Below, one piece after another: positions 34,452-43,067 of a DNA stretch of 64,000 bases. This DNA is from Anaerotignum sp. MB30-C6 (GTDB lineage Bacteria; Bacillota; Clostridia; Lachnospirales; Anaerotignaceae). Position 1 is the stretch's first letter, and the number at the start of each line of letters is the position of its first letter. The notes beneath the pieces are model-generated. The model was not told the DNA's origin, did no database searches, and saw only the letters and a program-made list of their open reading frames with translations. The position numbers and the translations under genes are program-made. Where the stretch lies: NCBI RefSeq assembly GCF_030908465.1, contig NZ_CP133078.1:2418001-2482000 (forward strand). Reading direction: 5' to 3'.

Positions 34452-35684
34452 TTAACAATCCTTATAATATTCTAATGCTTCTAGGGAAAAAGGGTGCAAT
34501 TCACGTCCCTTTGATTTTACATATTCAATGGTTTCTTCTAAAATGTACTTCATTGCCATGTCTAAATCTAAGTATGCCAATCTTCTGGCTTCTTCAATCC
34601 CCTCAAATTTTTCCCTATTTGGTTCAATATAGTCGGCAATATAAATTATTTTTTCCAACAAAGACATATTGGCTCTTCCTGTTGTGTGAAAACGAATGGC
34701 GTCTAAAATCTCCTCATCCCCAACCAGATAATCTCGCCTTGCCACCTCTGCCCCTAAAAACGGATGAATCAAATCGGTAGTTTTTTTCATATTCACATCC
34801 ATAGGAACCTTATACTCCTTACAAAAACGATCTCTTACTTCAATGGGGAAATCCTTTGCACAGTCATGCAATAAACCAGCAACCCTTGCTTTTTGCTTAT
34901 CACCCTGTGTTCCATATATTTCCGCTAAGCGTTCCGCCTCATCCGCCACACCCATGGTGTGAATATATCTTTTAATAGACAATGCAGATTGTAATTTTTC
35001 CTGCATTACCTCCAAATCTAACATAAACTTCACCTCATCCTTTTCTGTATCATGGTATAAACAGAATTTATGGATATAATCCTCCACTGTTTGGGGCAGT
35101 AAATATTTAATTGGCGCCCCTTTCTTAGCACGATCTCTGATATCTGAAGAAGATATGGCTAAAGCAGGTACTTCCATAAAATGAATTCGGCTGGCAAATT
35201 TTTCTCTAATTTCTCGTATATCTCCAAATAAACTGGCTCTATCATACCCCGGTCTAGTTACAGCTACAAAATCGCAAAGGGATACCAACCTTTCTGGCTC
35301 TTTCCAGCTCATAATTTGATGAATGGCATCGGCGCCAGTTATAAAATATAACCTTACATCGGGTTGACACATACTTTTTAACTCTTCAATGGTATCGATT
35401 GTGTATGTGACACCTGGACGATCAATTTCAATTCTAGAAACTTCGAAGTTCTCGTTACGCATGGTGGCCAAAACAGTCATCAAATATCGGTGTTCATTAT
35501 GGGTTACCTGCTTCTGGGACTTATGGGCAGGCCTGCCTGTGGGAATAAATACCACCTTGTCCACATTAAAACGATGGCGAACAGCCTCTGCTGTCACCAA
35601 ATGTCCGTTATGGATGGGGTCAAAGGTTCCACCCATAATTGCAATGCTCTTGCAATTTTTAAATCCTTCTATCTCATCTCGCAT
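34452..35684 (-). CDS. nadD: Fused nicotinate-nucleotide adenylyltransferase / YqeK HD hydrolase
   Basis: A 410-residue fusion. Residues 13-207 are NadD (GGTFDPIHNGH nucleotidyl-transfer motif, ISSSDIR at the end), which makes nicotinate adenine dinucleotide. Residues 225-405 are a YqeK-type HD domain (H242, H273/D274 in GLLHDCAKD, further His in IHPFLGA and FHTTGRANM). YqeK proteins cleave Ap4A symmetrically. In many relatives these are adjacent genes; here no stop or frameshift separates them. A short linker (208-224) joins the two. NAD synthesis and dinucleotide clearance on one chain is plausible but unproven. Confidence 0.93.
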   Translation of the reverse strand: MRDEIEGFKNCKSIAIMGGTFDPIHNGHLVTAEAVRHRFNVDKVVFIPTGRPAHKSQKQVTHNEHRYLMTVLATMRNENFEVSRIEIDRPGVTYTIDTIEELKSMCQPDVRLYFITGADAIHQIMSWKEPERLVSLCDFVAVTRPGYDRASLFGDIREIREKFASRIHFMEVPALAISSSDIRDRAKKGAPIKYLLPQTVEDYIHKFCLYHDTEKDEVKFMLDLEVMQEKLQSALSIKRYIHTMGVADEAERLAEIYGTQGDKQKARVAGLLHDCAKDFPIEVRDRFCKEYKVPMDVNMKKTTDLIHPFLGAEVARRDYLVGDEEILDAIRFHTTGRANMSLLEKIIYIADYIEPNREKFEGIEEARRLAYLDLDMAMKYILEETIEYVKSKGRELHPFSLEALEYYKDC

Positions 35685-35695
35685 AGAAACGCCTC

Positions 35696-36826
35696 TTATC
35701 TTTTTTTGTCTAGTAGTTTTAACTCAGCCAACCTTTGTAACGCCAAACCATAGTCTCCCGCTGTTTTTCTTACTGATATCCACAATAAACGTAAACCATC
35801 AAAAATCGCTTTCTTCGTTTCCTCATCTTCATCCTTTAATGTCTGTAAGGTTCGAAAGGCATTGAAAGGCGATAAAACAACTTCACCAAGTTCATCTGCA
35901 TGGGTCATAGAAAGTAGTTCAAACAAAGCATCTACAAATTTTTCTCTTTTTTCCGGAGTTAAGGCTTTCAGCCAATTTTTTAAGGTTCTATCCCAAAATT
36001 TACTTTCTATAGAAACAGATTCTAAACGAACAAAATCCTTACCATATACCTCCCAAGAATAGGGATCATGTTGTAGCAATCCCTTCTCTGCGCTCTTAAC
36101 CACGGTATATCCACCTTGGCGGCTCATAAGCATACCAATAATAGAGGACTGGGGTACAAAAGAATATATTTTAGGACCAATATCCTTATAGCCTTGAAAT
36201 CGCAGCATTCCTTCTTGGAAACCAGGACCATCATGGTTATAAATACAAACAATGCGTTCCTGCACATTAACTGGACAAACGGCTGCAGCAAAAACAGCCA
36301 GATTTCCACCCTTTGAGTGACCACCTAAGCGTATTTTTCCAGTTAAATTCTCCGCCACATACAAAAGATATGCAGCAGCCGCAATTTGAGCAGGAACAAA
36401 ATCCAAAAAGCTCATATTAAAATCTTCTTTCCATCCAATTAGGGTTAAGTCTGTCCCTCGATATGAAATAAAAAAGGTACCATCCCCTAAAAGAATGGTG
36501 ATCGCAGAAAATTGGGCTTCTTTTTCAATGTCAACATGATCAACGTAAAAGCAAACTTCCATGTTTTTATACCGTTCACTTTTCCCCATAAGCTGTAATA
36601 GTACAATATCTTGAGGGTCTCGCATATGAAGCTTTTCCTGAGGCAAAGCCTTTACCCTTTGAGCCAATTCTTCGATTGTCACGGGTGTAGCGTCATACTG
36701 ATTCAATACCTCGGTAAAAAAATGATAGGATAAACACGATAAAATCAGCGAATCCACATCTTGAAGCGGGGATTGTTCTAACGTTAGATCCCCCCGCCAA
36801 AGCAGATAGTCAAACACGTTAGTCAT
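35696..36826 (-). CDS. DUF2974 (Mbeg1-like) lipase-fold protein
   Basis: A 376-residue protein with an alpha/beta hydrolase core: ISYRGTDLTLIGWKEDFNMS, the nucleophile elbow GHSKGGNLAV, and IYNHDGPGF. This matches DUF2974, related to Mbeg1-like lipases. The elbow Ser is in GHSKGG. The substrate is unknown. Start ATG 36826 is nine bases from GGGGGAG; an ATG six bases earlier lies too close. It follows yhbY by 20 bp and nadD follows after 11 bp, so it belongs to this operon. Confidence 0.85.
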   Translation of the reverse strand: MTNVFDYLLWRGDLTLEQSPLQDVDSLILSCLSYHFFTEVLNQYDATPVTIEELAQRVKALPQEKLHMRDPQDIVLLQLMGKSERYKNMEVCFYVDHVDIEKEAQFSAITILLGDGTFFISYRGTDLTLIGWKEDFNMSFLDFVPAQIAAAAYLLYVAENLTGKIRLGGHSKGGNLAVFAAAVCPVNVQERIVCIYNHDGPGFQEGMLRFQGYKDIGPKIYSFVPQSSIIGMLMSRQGGYTVVKSAEKGLLQHDPYSWEVYGKDFVRLESVSIESKFWDRTLKNWLKALTPEKREKFVDALFELLSMTHADELGEVVLSPFNAFRTLQTLKDEDEETKKAIFDGLRLLWISVRKTAGDYGLALQRLAELKLLDKKR

Positions 36827-36846
36827 GGACATCTTCTCCCCCGAGT

Positions 36847-37149
36847 TTATTTATTTGCCTTGGGCAACTCTATTACAGGTTTTGTTTTGGACTGACGGAA
36901 CAAAACGAACTTATTGCCTATAACCTGAACAATTTCTGCCCCTGTTCTACTAGCAAGCATTTCTGCTGCTTCCGCCGGTCCCAACATATTATTATCTAAC
37001 ACGCTAAGCTTAATCAGCTCTCTCGCTTCTAAAGCGTTATGCACAGTGTCTCGAAGTTCAGGTGTTACACCGTTTTTACCAACCTGAAAAATTGCATCCA
37101 TTCCATTTGCCATGGAACGCAAAAATGATCTCTGTTTACTTGTCAACAT
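36847..37149 (-). CDS. yhbY: YhbY-family RNA-binding protein
   Basis: The 100-residue CRS1/YhbY domain protein binds ribosome precursors: MLTSKQRSFLRSMANGMD, FQVGKNGVTPELRDTV, ALEARELIKLSVLDNN and GNKFVLFRQSK. It functions in 50S assembly in relatives. ATG 37149 has GGAGG seven bases upstream; open codons further upstream are not conserved-looking. First gene of the series leading to rsfS. Confidence 0.94.
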   Translation of the reverse strand: MLTSKQRSFLRSMANGMDAIFQVGKNGVTPELRDTVHNALEARELIKLSVLDNNMLGPAEAAEMLASRTGAEIVQVIGNKFVLFRQSKTKPVIELPKANK

Positions 37150-37317
37150 AAAGTCCTCCAAACTCGTTTTTAATACCTCGATAATCGTTAATATCATAGC
37201 ATACAAACTACTGTTTTGCAATCTCAACTCAGGAAAAAAGGCCCATTTCATCTTGTTTTAAGCCCATCAAATTTTCAAAAAATATTGTTCAAAGAAAACA
37301 TTAATGGTAAAATATAG

Positions 37318-37346
37318 TATACAAACAAAAAAAGTAATGCTATAAT
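37318..37346 (+). promoter_or_regulatory. Probable promoter of XRE-cupin gene
   Basis: TATACA (37318-37323), 17 bp, TATAAT (37341-37346). The -35 is weak. The rest of 37150-37478 is AT-rich and gene-free. Confidence 0.5.
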
Positions 37347-37478
37347 GTGTTCTTACTGTAGTATTGCACTCCTAATCCAGACAGGGAACAAAATACTATT
37401 TGTATTATTCCCATAAATGGATACATTACTTTAAAAAAACTACTGATTCTAACTCACGTAGAAATAGGAGGAAAGTAT

Positions 37479-38030
37479 ATGGAACTTCAAATCGGTTCAC
37501 GACTTCGAGAACTGCGAAACAAGAAAAAATTGAGTATTGCCGAGCTTTCTAAACTCTCCGATGTGAGTACGGGCTTAATTAGCCAAATTGAACGTGATTT
37601 GGTTGTTCCCTCTGTGGTCAGCCTTTGGCGCTTAGCCACTGCCTTAGATACTAATTTAAATTATTTTTTCGAAGAAAAACAGCAAGAAGATAGTATCCTC
37701 ATTCGTAGGGGAGACCATAAAACCATTGTAACCCATCGGAACAATAGCTTTTATAAACTCCTATCCTCCACCCGCCCGGGGCATTTATTAGATATGACAG
37801 AAGTTCGTTTGAAAAGTGGGTGTAGTTACGAAAAGGAAACCCTGTGCCACGAAGGTGAAGAATGTGGCTATGTTTTAAAAGGTATCCTAACGGTTCATTT
37901 AAACGGTAACGATTATGTGCTTTATGAAGGTGACAGCATTTACTTTAATAGTATGCTCCCCCATAAGTATATTAATAACTCCGAGGAAGATTGTATTTCG
38001 GTTTGGGCAATGACCCCTCCGTTTTTTTAG
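37479..38030 (+). CDS. XRE-cupin transcriptional regulator
   Basis: A 183-residue regulator: XRE helix-turn-helix at 8-62 (LRELRNKKKLSIAELSKLSD, ISQIERDLVVPSVVSLW) and a cupin at about 110-180 (CHEGEECGYVLKGIL, YEGDSIYFNSMLPH). The cupin probably senses a small molecule. Relatives control amino-acid or polyamine use. It converges on the dipeptidase/DUF819 operon and could control it, but no shared operator was found. GGAGG precedes the ATG. Confidence 0.92.
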   Translation: MELQIGSRLRELRNKKKLSIAELSKLSDVSTGLISQIERDLVVPSVVSLWRLATALDTNLNYFFEEKQQEDSILIRRGDHKTIVTHRNNSFYKLLSSTRPGHLLDMTEVRLKSGCSYEKETLCHEGEECGYVLKGILTVHLNGNDYVLYEGDSIYFNSMLPHKYINNSEEDCISVWAMTPPFF

Positions 38031-38038
38031 CCAATGCA

Positions 38039-38067
38039 CACTCTGCAAAACTGCAGAGTGTTTTTTT
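38039..38067 (+). terminator. Terminator of XRE-cupin gene
   Basis: CACTCTGC/GCAGAGTG stem followed by seven T. Confidence 0.88.
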
Positions 38068-38121
38068 ATTCCTTGAATTGGTATAAAAGTCTAAAAATAC
38101 TTCTTTGAAACTTGCCACATG

Positions 38122-38155
38122 AAAAAAAGGCGAACAATTAAGTCCGCCCTTTTTT
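38122..38155 (-). terminator. Terminator of dipeptidase operon
   Basis: AAAAAGGCG/CGCCCTTTTT arms with a T run on the minus strand. Confidence 0.65.
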
Positions 38156-38218
38156 GGGGATTTTTCGGTTCTAAAAAGTAAAATCTTGATATTTTTGTCC
38201 TTTTTCAAATGTCTTCGC

Positions 38219-39190
38219 TTACCCAAGAACTTTCCGAATCAGGTTAAACCAGTTACCGCTAGAAACCATTTCCAACTCTTTATCTGTAAATCCTGCTGCT
38301 TTCATTTTGACAAGCAACTTAGGAACCTTGGAGCAATCCTCAAGGCCAACGGTGAAGGATGTATCTTGATGGCTATAACTCTTCATAGAATCTGTAGATA
38401 AAAATTCAAAGAAATCAAAGCCAAAACCAAGATGCTCCACACCAATTTTATCGGCAATGTAGGACGCATGCTTCACCAAGTTATCCACATTTTGGCCAGC
38501 TAGTTCATGACATACAAAAAGGTTAAAAGAGTTTAATCCAATTACCCCTTTGGTATCTCGAATGGCAAATAATTGTTCATCCGTCAGGTTTCTCGCCGCA
38601 GGCACCAGGGCCTTTGCATTGGAGTGTGATGCTAAAATAGGACCTGCCGTTACATCCATCACATCCCAGAAAGAACGCTCATTTAGGTGAGAAACGTCCA
38701 TAATCATTTTTTTATCTTGAATTAATCGAATCGCCTTTTTACCAAGCTGGGTAACGCCTCTGGCAGGATTACCTTGAACTCCCGTTGCCAGTGCATTTTC
38801 CTCGTTCCATGTCAACATGGCATGTCGAACACCAAAGTCATAAAGCATATAAATCTGGTCGATATCTTCCCCAATTCCCGAAAGACCTTCCATCCCTAGC
38901 AAGATGTAAAATTTCTCTGCTTTTTGTGCTGCCTGAATCTCCGCCATATTATGTACAAGAACTGCTTCTTCACACTCAGCCATCTCATCCTTTGTTGCTT
39001 TTAAAATCTGCTCAAGCCTTTTCCATGGCTCTTTGTCATGGGGCGGATCTATCCAGATGACGAAACAGCCTCCCTCAATGCCGCCTCTACGCAATCTAGT
39101 CAGGTGGTGATTCTTTATTACCTGCGTTTCCCCAAGCAGGCGTTTGATGGTGACATCAGTAAAGATGTCGGAATGTCCGTCAAAAATCAT
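38219..39190 (-). CDS. Membrane dipeptidase (M19, renal dipeptidase family)
   Basis: A 323-residue zinc dipeptidase of the M19 amidohydrolase fold. DGHSDIF gives the first metal ligands, LGMEGLSGIG the bridging Glu, DVSHLNERSFWDV and ILASHSNAKAL further His ligands, and LGFGFDFFEF the conserved Asp. Such enzymes hydrolyse dipeptides, including D-amino-acid or dehydro forms. ATG 39190 has AGAGGAG close by; the open frame further upstream is unlike the family. It follows the DUF819 transporter by 38 bp, suggesting that the permease moves the substrate or product. Confidence 0.92.
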   Translation of the reverse strand: MIFDGHSDIFTDVTIKRLLGETQVIKNHHLTRLRRGGIEGGCFVIWIDPPHDKEPWKRLEQILKATKDEMAECEEAVLVHNMAEIQAAQKAEKFYILLGMEGLSGIGEDIDQIYMLYDFGVRHAMLTWNEENALATGVQGNPARGVTQLGKKAIRLIQDKKMIMDVSHLNERSFWDVMDVTAGPILASHSNAKALVPAARNLTDEQLFAIRDTKGVIGLNSFNLFVCHELAGQNVDNLVKHASYIADKIGVEHLGFGFDFFEFLSTDSMKSYSHQDTSFTVGLEDCSKVPKLLVKMKAAGFTDKELEMVSSGNWFNLIRKVLG

Positions 39191-39228
39191 AAAACTCCTC
39201 TTTTCGTGTCTAAAAAATTCTCTTGTAT

Positions 39229-40446
39229 TTATGCCCCTAACATTTGTCCAATAAAAGTACCAAAGTATGTACCAATCACATAACCCAGTGTACCAACCAA
39301 CATAACAGGGCCAACTAATTTCACCCAACCTTTGGAAATGGCCATAGCCGCCGCTGTTGTAGGGCCGCCAATGTTTGCATTAGATGCAAGGACGATTTCT
39401 TCTAGATCGAATTTGAACAATTTACCAAAAATGAAGCAGAATAGCATATTTACTACAACCATGATTAAGCAGAATACGAACAGCATTGGTGCATTCTGAA
39501 GAATTTGGCCAATGGAGGCAGGAACACCGATAACGAAGAGGAATAGATAAATTAAATATGTACCAATCTCCTGAGAACCTGCCATTTTCTCTACATGCTT
39601 TGAACCAAAAGTTGCTACAAGCATGGCCACCGTTGTCATGATTAGGTACTTATTGCTAAGCAGGCCATTCAGCATTTCCAAAGGTTTGTTACCCGTGGGA
39701 ATAACCATACCAAAAACCTTTGCAATTTCTGTGGAAACCCAGACAATAATGGCACTAGTTGCGAAGTCTATAGCTATATCTCTTAGTGAAATAGGTTTTC
39801 TTTCCCAATAAGCTGCTGCCTGGGTTTTTGCAGCATCATCAATGCCAACACGCTCAATTTCATCCATGTGAGGATGCTTGTATGCGTTGCGAAAGAAGTT
39901 AATACTAGGAATTGCAATTAATACAAAGAAGTAACAAGCCATCAAAAGGTTATCTGCTACAGTTGTTGCCGCCATAACTTCTTTCTCAACGGCAAACGCA
40001 CCTGACAAAGCTGCAAAGTTAACACCACCGCCGATGTAAGAGCCTGTCATCATGGCTGCCACGCCTGCAGCATCTGGAACACTGTTTTCCAATAAATTGA
40101 ACGCCAAAACCGCAGAACAAGTAGTACCTACAGAACCAATTAAGAAGATAATTAAGAGTTTCCCGGATTCTTTCCAAATTTTGCGAATATCGCACTGCAG
40201 CAGCAACAGGGGGATCGCCAGTGGTACTACATAACCCCAGATAATGTCATCAAACCAAGGGGCATTCGTTGGGATAATTTTCAAGTTTGTTAATAGCAAA
40301 GCTCCAATCAATGCAATAATTGCACCGGAGAGTTTGGATGCCCAAGCCCATGTCTGTTCTGCGTAGATAGAAAACGCAACCCAACCACAAGTAATGGCCA
40401 TGAGTGCCCACGTATTGTCAGCACTAATCAATGTCGTACCAGTCAT
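39229..40446 (-). CDS. DUF819 family membrane protein
   Basis: A 405-residue permease-like protein with about 11 membrane helices. GSYIGGGVNFAAL and ASNANIGGPTTAAAMA are the two inverted-repeat signature blocks of DUF819 (YjcL-like), resembling substrate-binding loops of secondary carriers. The substrate is unknown; being upstream of an M19 dipeptidase argues for a peptide or amino acid. AAAGGAGGAG precedes the ATG. Confidence 0.88.
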   Translation of the reverse strand: MTGTTLISADNTWALMAITCGWVAFSIYAEQTWAWASKLSGAIIALIGALLLTNLKIIPTNAPWFDDIIWGYVVPLAIPLLLLQCDIRKIWKESGKLLIIFLIGSVGTTCSAVLAFNLLENSVPDAAGVAAMMTGSYIGGGVNFAALSGAFAVEKEVMAATTVADNLLMACYFFVLIAIPSINFFRNAYKHPHMDEIERVGIDDAAKTQAAAYWERKPISLRDIAIDFATSAIIVWVSTEIAKVFGMVIPTGNKPLEMLNGLLSNKYLIMTTVAMLVATFGSKHVEKMAGSQEIGTYLIYLFLFVIGVPASIGQILQNAPMLFVFCLIMVVVNMLFCFIFGKLFKFDLEEIVLASNANIGGPTTAAAMAISKGWVKLVGPVMLVGTLGYVIGTYFGTFIGQMLGA

Positions 40447-40782
40447 AATATCTCCTCCTTTAAAATAACAAATAAGTCCATGTTTACACCTTCGGGCTGC
40501 TTACCTAAGTGTAAACTTAGGGATCCAATAAGAATTTAATATCTTGATGATATTCAATATCTTGAATCCTTGTTCATAATGTTAGCATTGTTTCTTTTGC
40601 CTGTCAATATATCAAAATAAGAAACTCCCTATTTAATTATATTTTTTTCTATTTGCTTTATGCAAATACACCCACTTTATAAGTATTACACTCTGGACAT
40701 TTGTCATATGTGGCAAAATAAACAAAAAATATAATATATTTTTGACATATTCAAAATTTCTATTTTAATTTTTAGATAACAA
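40447..40782 (-). other. Leader region of DUF819 operon with alternative hairpins
   Basis: Within the untranslated leader, GTTTACAC (40482-40489) pairs with GTGTAAAC (40509-40516), while CCTAAG (40504-40509) pairs with CTTAGG (40516-40521). The pairings overlap and exclude each other. The remainder is AT-rich without genes. Confidence 0.4.
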
Positions 40783-40809
40783 AAGGTCATATCTCAACGA
40801 TATGACCTT
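40783..40809 (-). terminator. pyk terminator
   Basis: An 11-bp stem AAGGTCATATC/GATATGACCTT with a 5-nt loop, 17 bp past the pyk stop, T-rich on the minus strand. Confidence 0.85.
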
Positions 40810-40826
40810 CATCATATTAAACGAAT

Positions 40827-42596
40827 CTATGCTTTTTGTTTCACGTTGGGCAACCCTGCACATACAAAACCAGAAGAAGCATCCACAGTAATCAAAGCAT
40901 CATTGGGGATAAAATCCACCACTTTTGCATTACAAATGATAACTGGAATGTTTAATGCTCTTCCTGCAATTTCTGCGTGACAACCATCGCTATGATCCAT
41001 AGGACCTACGACAATAGCAGATGCCTTTTGGATATAAGGCATAAAATCATTATCCGTAGCTGTTGCAACTAAGATATCGCCTTTTTGGAAGTTTCGCTCC
41101 ATATCCTCACGCATTTTGATTACTCTGGCTCTGCCACTAACTTTTTTTGATCCTACACCAATCCCTTTGCACAGCACATCACCAACAATATCTACTCTTA
41201 GGGTATTTGTAGCACCACTTACACCAACAGGCATACCCAATGCTAAAACTACAGTATCTCCGTTTTTCACAAGCCCGCTGGCTTGGGCAACATCCATTCC
41301 CGTATCAAAAACCTTTCCCTGTACCAGCGGTTCCGTATGCAGCATGGGTTTACAACCCCATACTAAGTTCAGCTGACGCCAAACTCTCTCGGTCATTGTC
41401 GCAGCAACAATAGGGCAAACGGGCCTATGTTTGGAAATCATTCTCGCTGTAAAGCCAGACTGGGTAATGGTACTAATGCATGCAGTGTTCAACTCTGCAG
41501 CCGTAGTGCAAGCTGCAAAACTAATTGCGTTTGTAATGTTTGTTGTAACACCGTCGGGCTGTCTGGTTAACATTTTACTATAGTTAATACTACTTTCTGT
41601 TTTTTCCGCAATACGTGCCATAGTTGCCACGGCTTCAATGGGGAAGTTCCCCGCCGCAGTTTCCCCAGATAACATAATGGCATCCGTGCCGTCAAAAATA
41701 GAGTTGGCCACATCATTGGCTTCTGCTCTAGTTGGTCTTGGGCTATTTACCATACTTTCTAACATCTGTGTTGCCGTAATAACAGGCTTACTACGTTGGT
41801 TAGCCTTGGCAATCAAATGCTTCTGAACCAAAGGCACTTCTTCGGGAGGAATTTCCACACCCAAGTCACCTCTGGCAACCATGATACCATCTGAAACCTC
41901 TAAGATTTCATCAATACGGTCTACCCCTTCTCGGTTTTCAATTTTAGAAATAATGTGAATGCCTTCCCCACCATTCTCCTCCAACACCTTTCTGATTCTT
42001 GTAACATCAGATGCAGAGCGGATAAAGGACGCAGCCACAATATCAAAACCATTCGCAATACCAAACTTTAAATCTTCAATATCTTTTTCTGTCAAAGCTG
42101 GCAGATTTACTTTAACACCCGGCAAGTTAACTCCTTTTCTAGAGCCAACTTTTCCACCGTTTACAACGGTACAGCGAACTTCTGGCCCTACAATATGATC
42201 TGCTCTAAGTTCAATCAAGCCATCGTCAATCAAAATGCGAGAGCCAACTTGTACATCTTTAGGTAAATCAGAATAGGTCACAGACACAATTTCTTTTGTA
42301 CCCTCTACCTCTTCTGTGGTTAATATGAATTTGTCTCCCCCTTCAAGTACGATCTTACCCTCGGCAAAGGTTTTGATACGAATTTCAGGGCCCTTTGTGT
42401 CTAGAATTAATGGAATAGGTGCACCTAATTCCTCTCTAGCCTGTTTTAACTTTTTAATCATTTCCCCATGAGATTCATAAGTGCCATGGGAAAAGTTAAC
42501 ACGTGCAGCATCCAACCCATTTTGAATTAATTTTTTCATAGTTTCTACACTGTCCGTTGCCGGTCCCAGTGTGCAAACAATTTTCGTCCTGCGCAT
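40827..42596 (-). CDS. pyk: Pyruvate kinase with C-terminal PEP-utiliser domain
   Basis: The 589-residue enzyme makes pyruvate and ATP from PEP and ADP. The start RRTKIVCTLGPATDS, ISKIENREGVDRIDEI (catalytic Lys), ARGDLGVEIP and the signature around TATQMLESM are complete. The last 110 residues add a PEP-utilising mobile-like domain (GDILVATATDNDFMPYIQKA), as in Bacillus-type Pyk. This domain is not needed for catalysis in relatives. GAGGAGG precedes the ATG. It follows pfkA after a repeat block of 400 bp, so it may have separate transcription. Confidence 0.97.
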   Translation of the reverse strand: MRRTKIVCTLGPATDSVETMKKLIQNGLDAARVNFSHGTYESHGEMIKKLKQAREELGAPIPLILDTKGPEIRIKTFAEGKIVLEGGDKFILTTEEVEGTKEIVSVTYSDLPKDVQVGSRILIDDGLIELRADHIVGPEVRCTVVNGGKVGSRKGVNLPGVKVNLPALTEKDIEDLKFGIANGFDIVAASFIRSASDVTRIRKVLEENGGEGIHIISKIENREGVDRIDEILEVSDGIMVARGDLGVEIPPEEVPLVQKHLIAKANQRSKPVITATQMLESMVNSPRPTRAEANDVANSIFDGTDAIMLSGETAAGNFPIEAVATMARIAEKTESSINYSKMLTRQPDGVTTNITNAISFAACTTAAELNTACISTITQSGFTARMISKHRPVCPIVAATMTERVWRQLNLVWGCKPMLHTEPLVQGKVFDTGMDVAQASGLVKNGDTVVLALGMPVGVSGATNTLRVDIVGDVLCKGIGVGSKKVSGRARVIKMREDMERNFQKGDILVATATDNDFMPYIQKASAIVVGPMDHSDGCHAEIAGRALNIPVIICNAKVVDFIPNDALITVDASSGFVCAGLPNVKQKA

Positions 42597-42674
42597 TGCA
42601 GTACCTCCTCTTTTATATTCAGTTTAGCTATTTGTAAAGTTGAAAAACAACTTAAAAACAAATTCCCCTCATAA

Positions 42675-43064
42675 AAAATACTTATAACGGACGGTGCTTT
42701 CACACCTTTTCAGTGGGAGCTTCTACTCTCCACTGAAAGCTAAGAAAACCGTCCCCACCTCAATAGGTGGGAGCTTTCTTAGGTCTACCAAAACTATGCG
42801 TATTTTTGCTTCTCAAAAATACTTATAACGGACGGTGCTTTCACACCTTTTCAGTGGGAGCTTCTACTCTCCACTGAAAGCTAAGAAACCGTCCCCACCT
42901 CAATAGGTGGGAGCTTTCTTAGGTCTACCAAAACTATGCGTATTTTTGCTTCTCAAAAATACTTATAACGGACGGTGCTTTCACACCTTTTCAGTGAGAG
43001 CTTCTACTCTCCACTGAAAGCTAAGAAACCGTCCCCACCTCAATAGGTGGGAGCTTTCTTAGGT
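42675..43064. repeat. 2.7 tandem copies of a 140-bp folded repeat
   Basis: Copies start at about 42675, 42816 and 42956 (spacing 141 and 140), nearly identical; the third is truncated at 43064, just before the pfkA stop. Each can form TTTCAGTGG/CCACTGAA, CCCACCT/AGGTGGG and GTATTTTTG/CAAAAATAC hairpins. GGACGGT/ACCGTCC and CTAAGAAA/TTTCTTAG pairs interleave to make a possible pseudoknot. No ORF. The hairpin-rich layout recalls IS200/IS605-type ends or other intergenic repeat families. Confidence 0.9.
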
Positions 43065-43067
43065 CCG

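Noticed and set aside
42675-43064. CRISPR array
   Set aside because: The repeat is 140 bp and directly tandem, without short repeats and unique spacers, and no cas gene is near.
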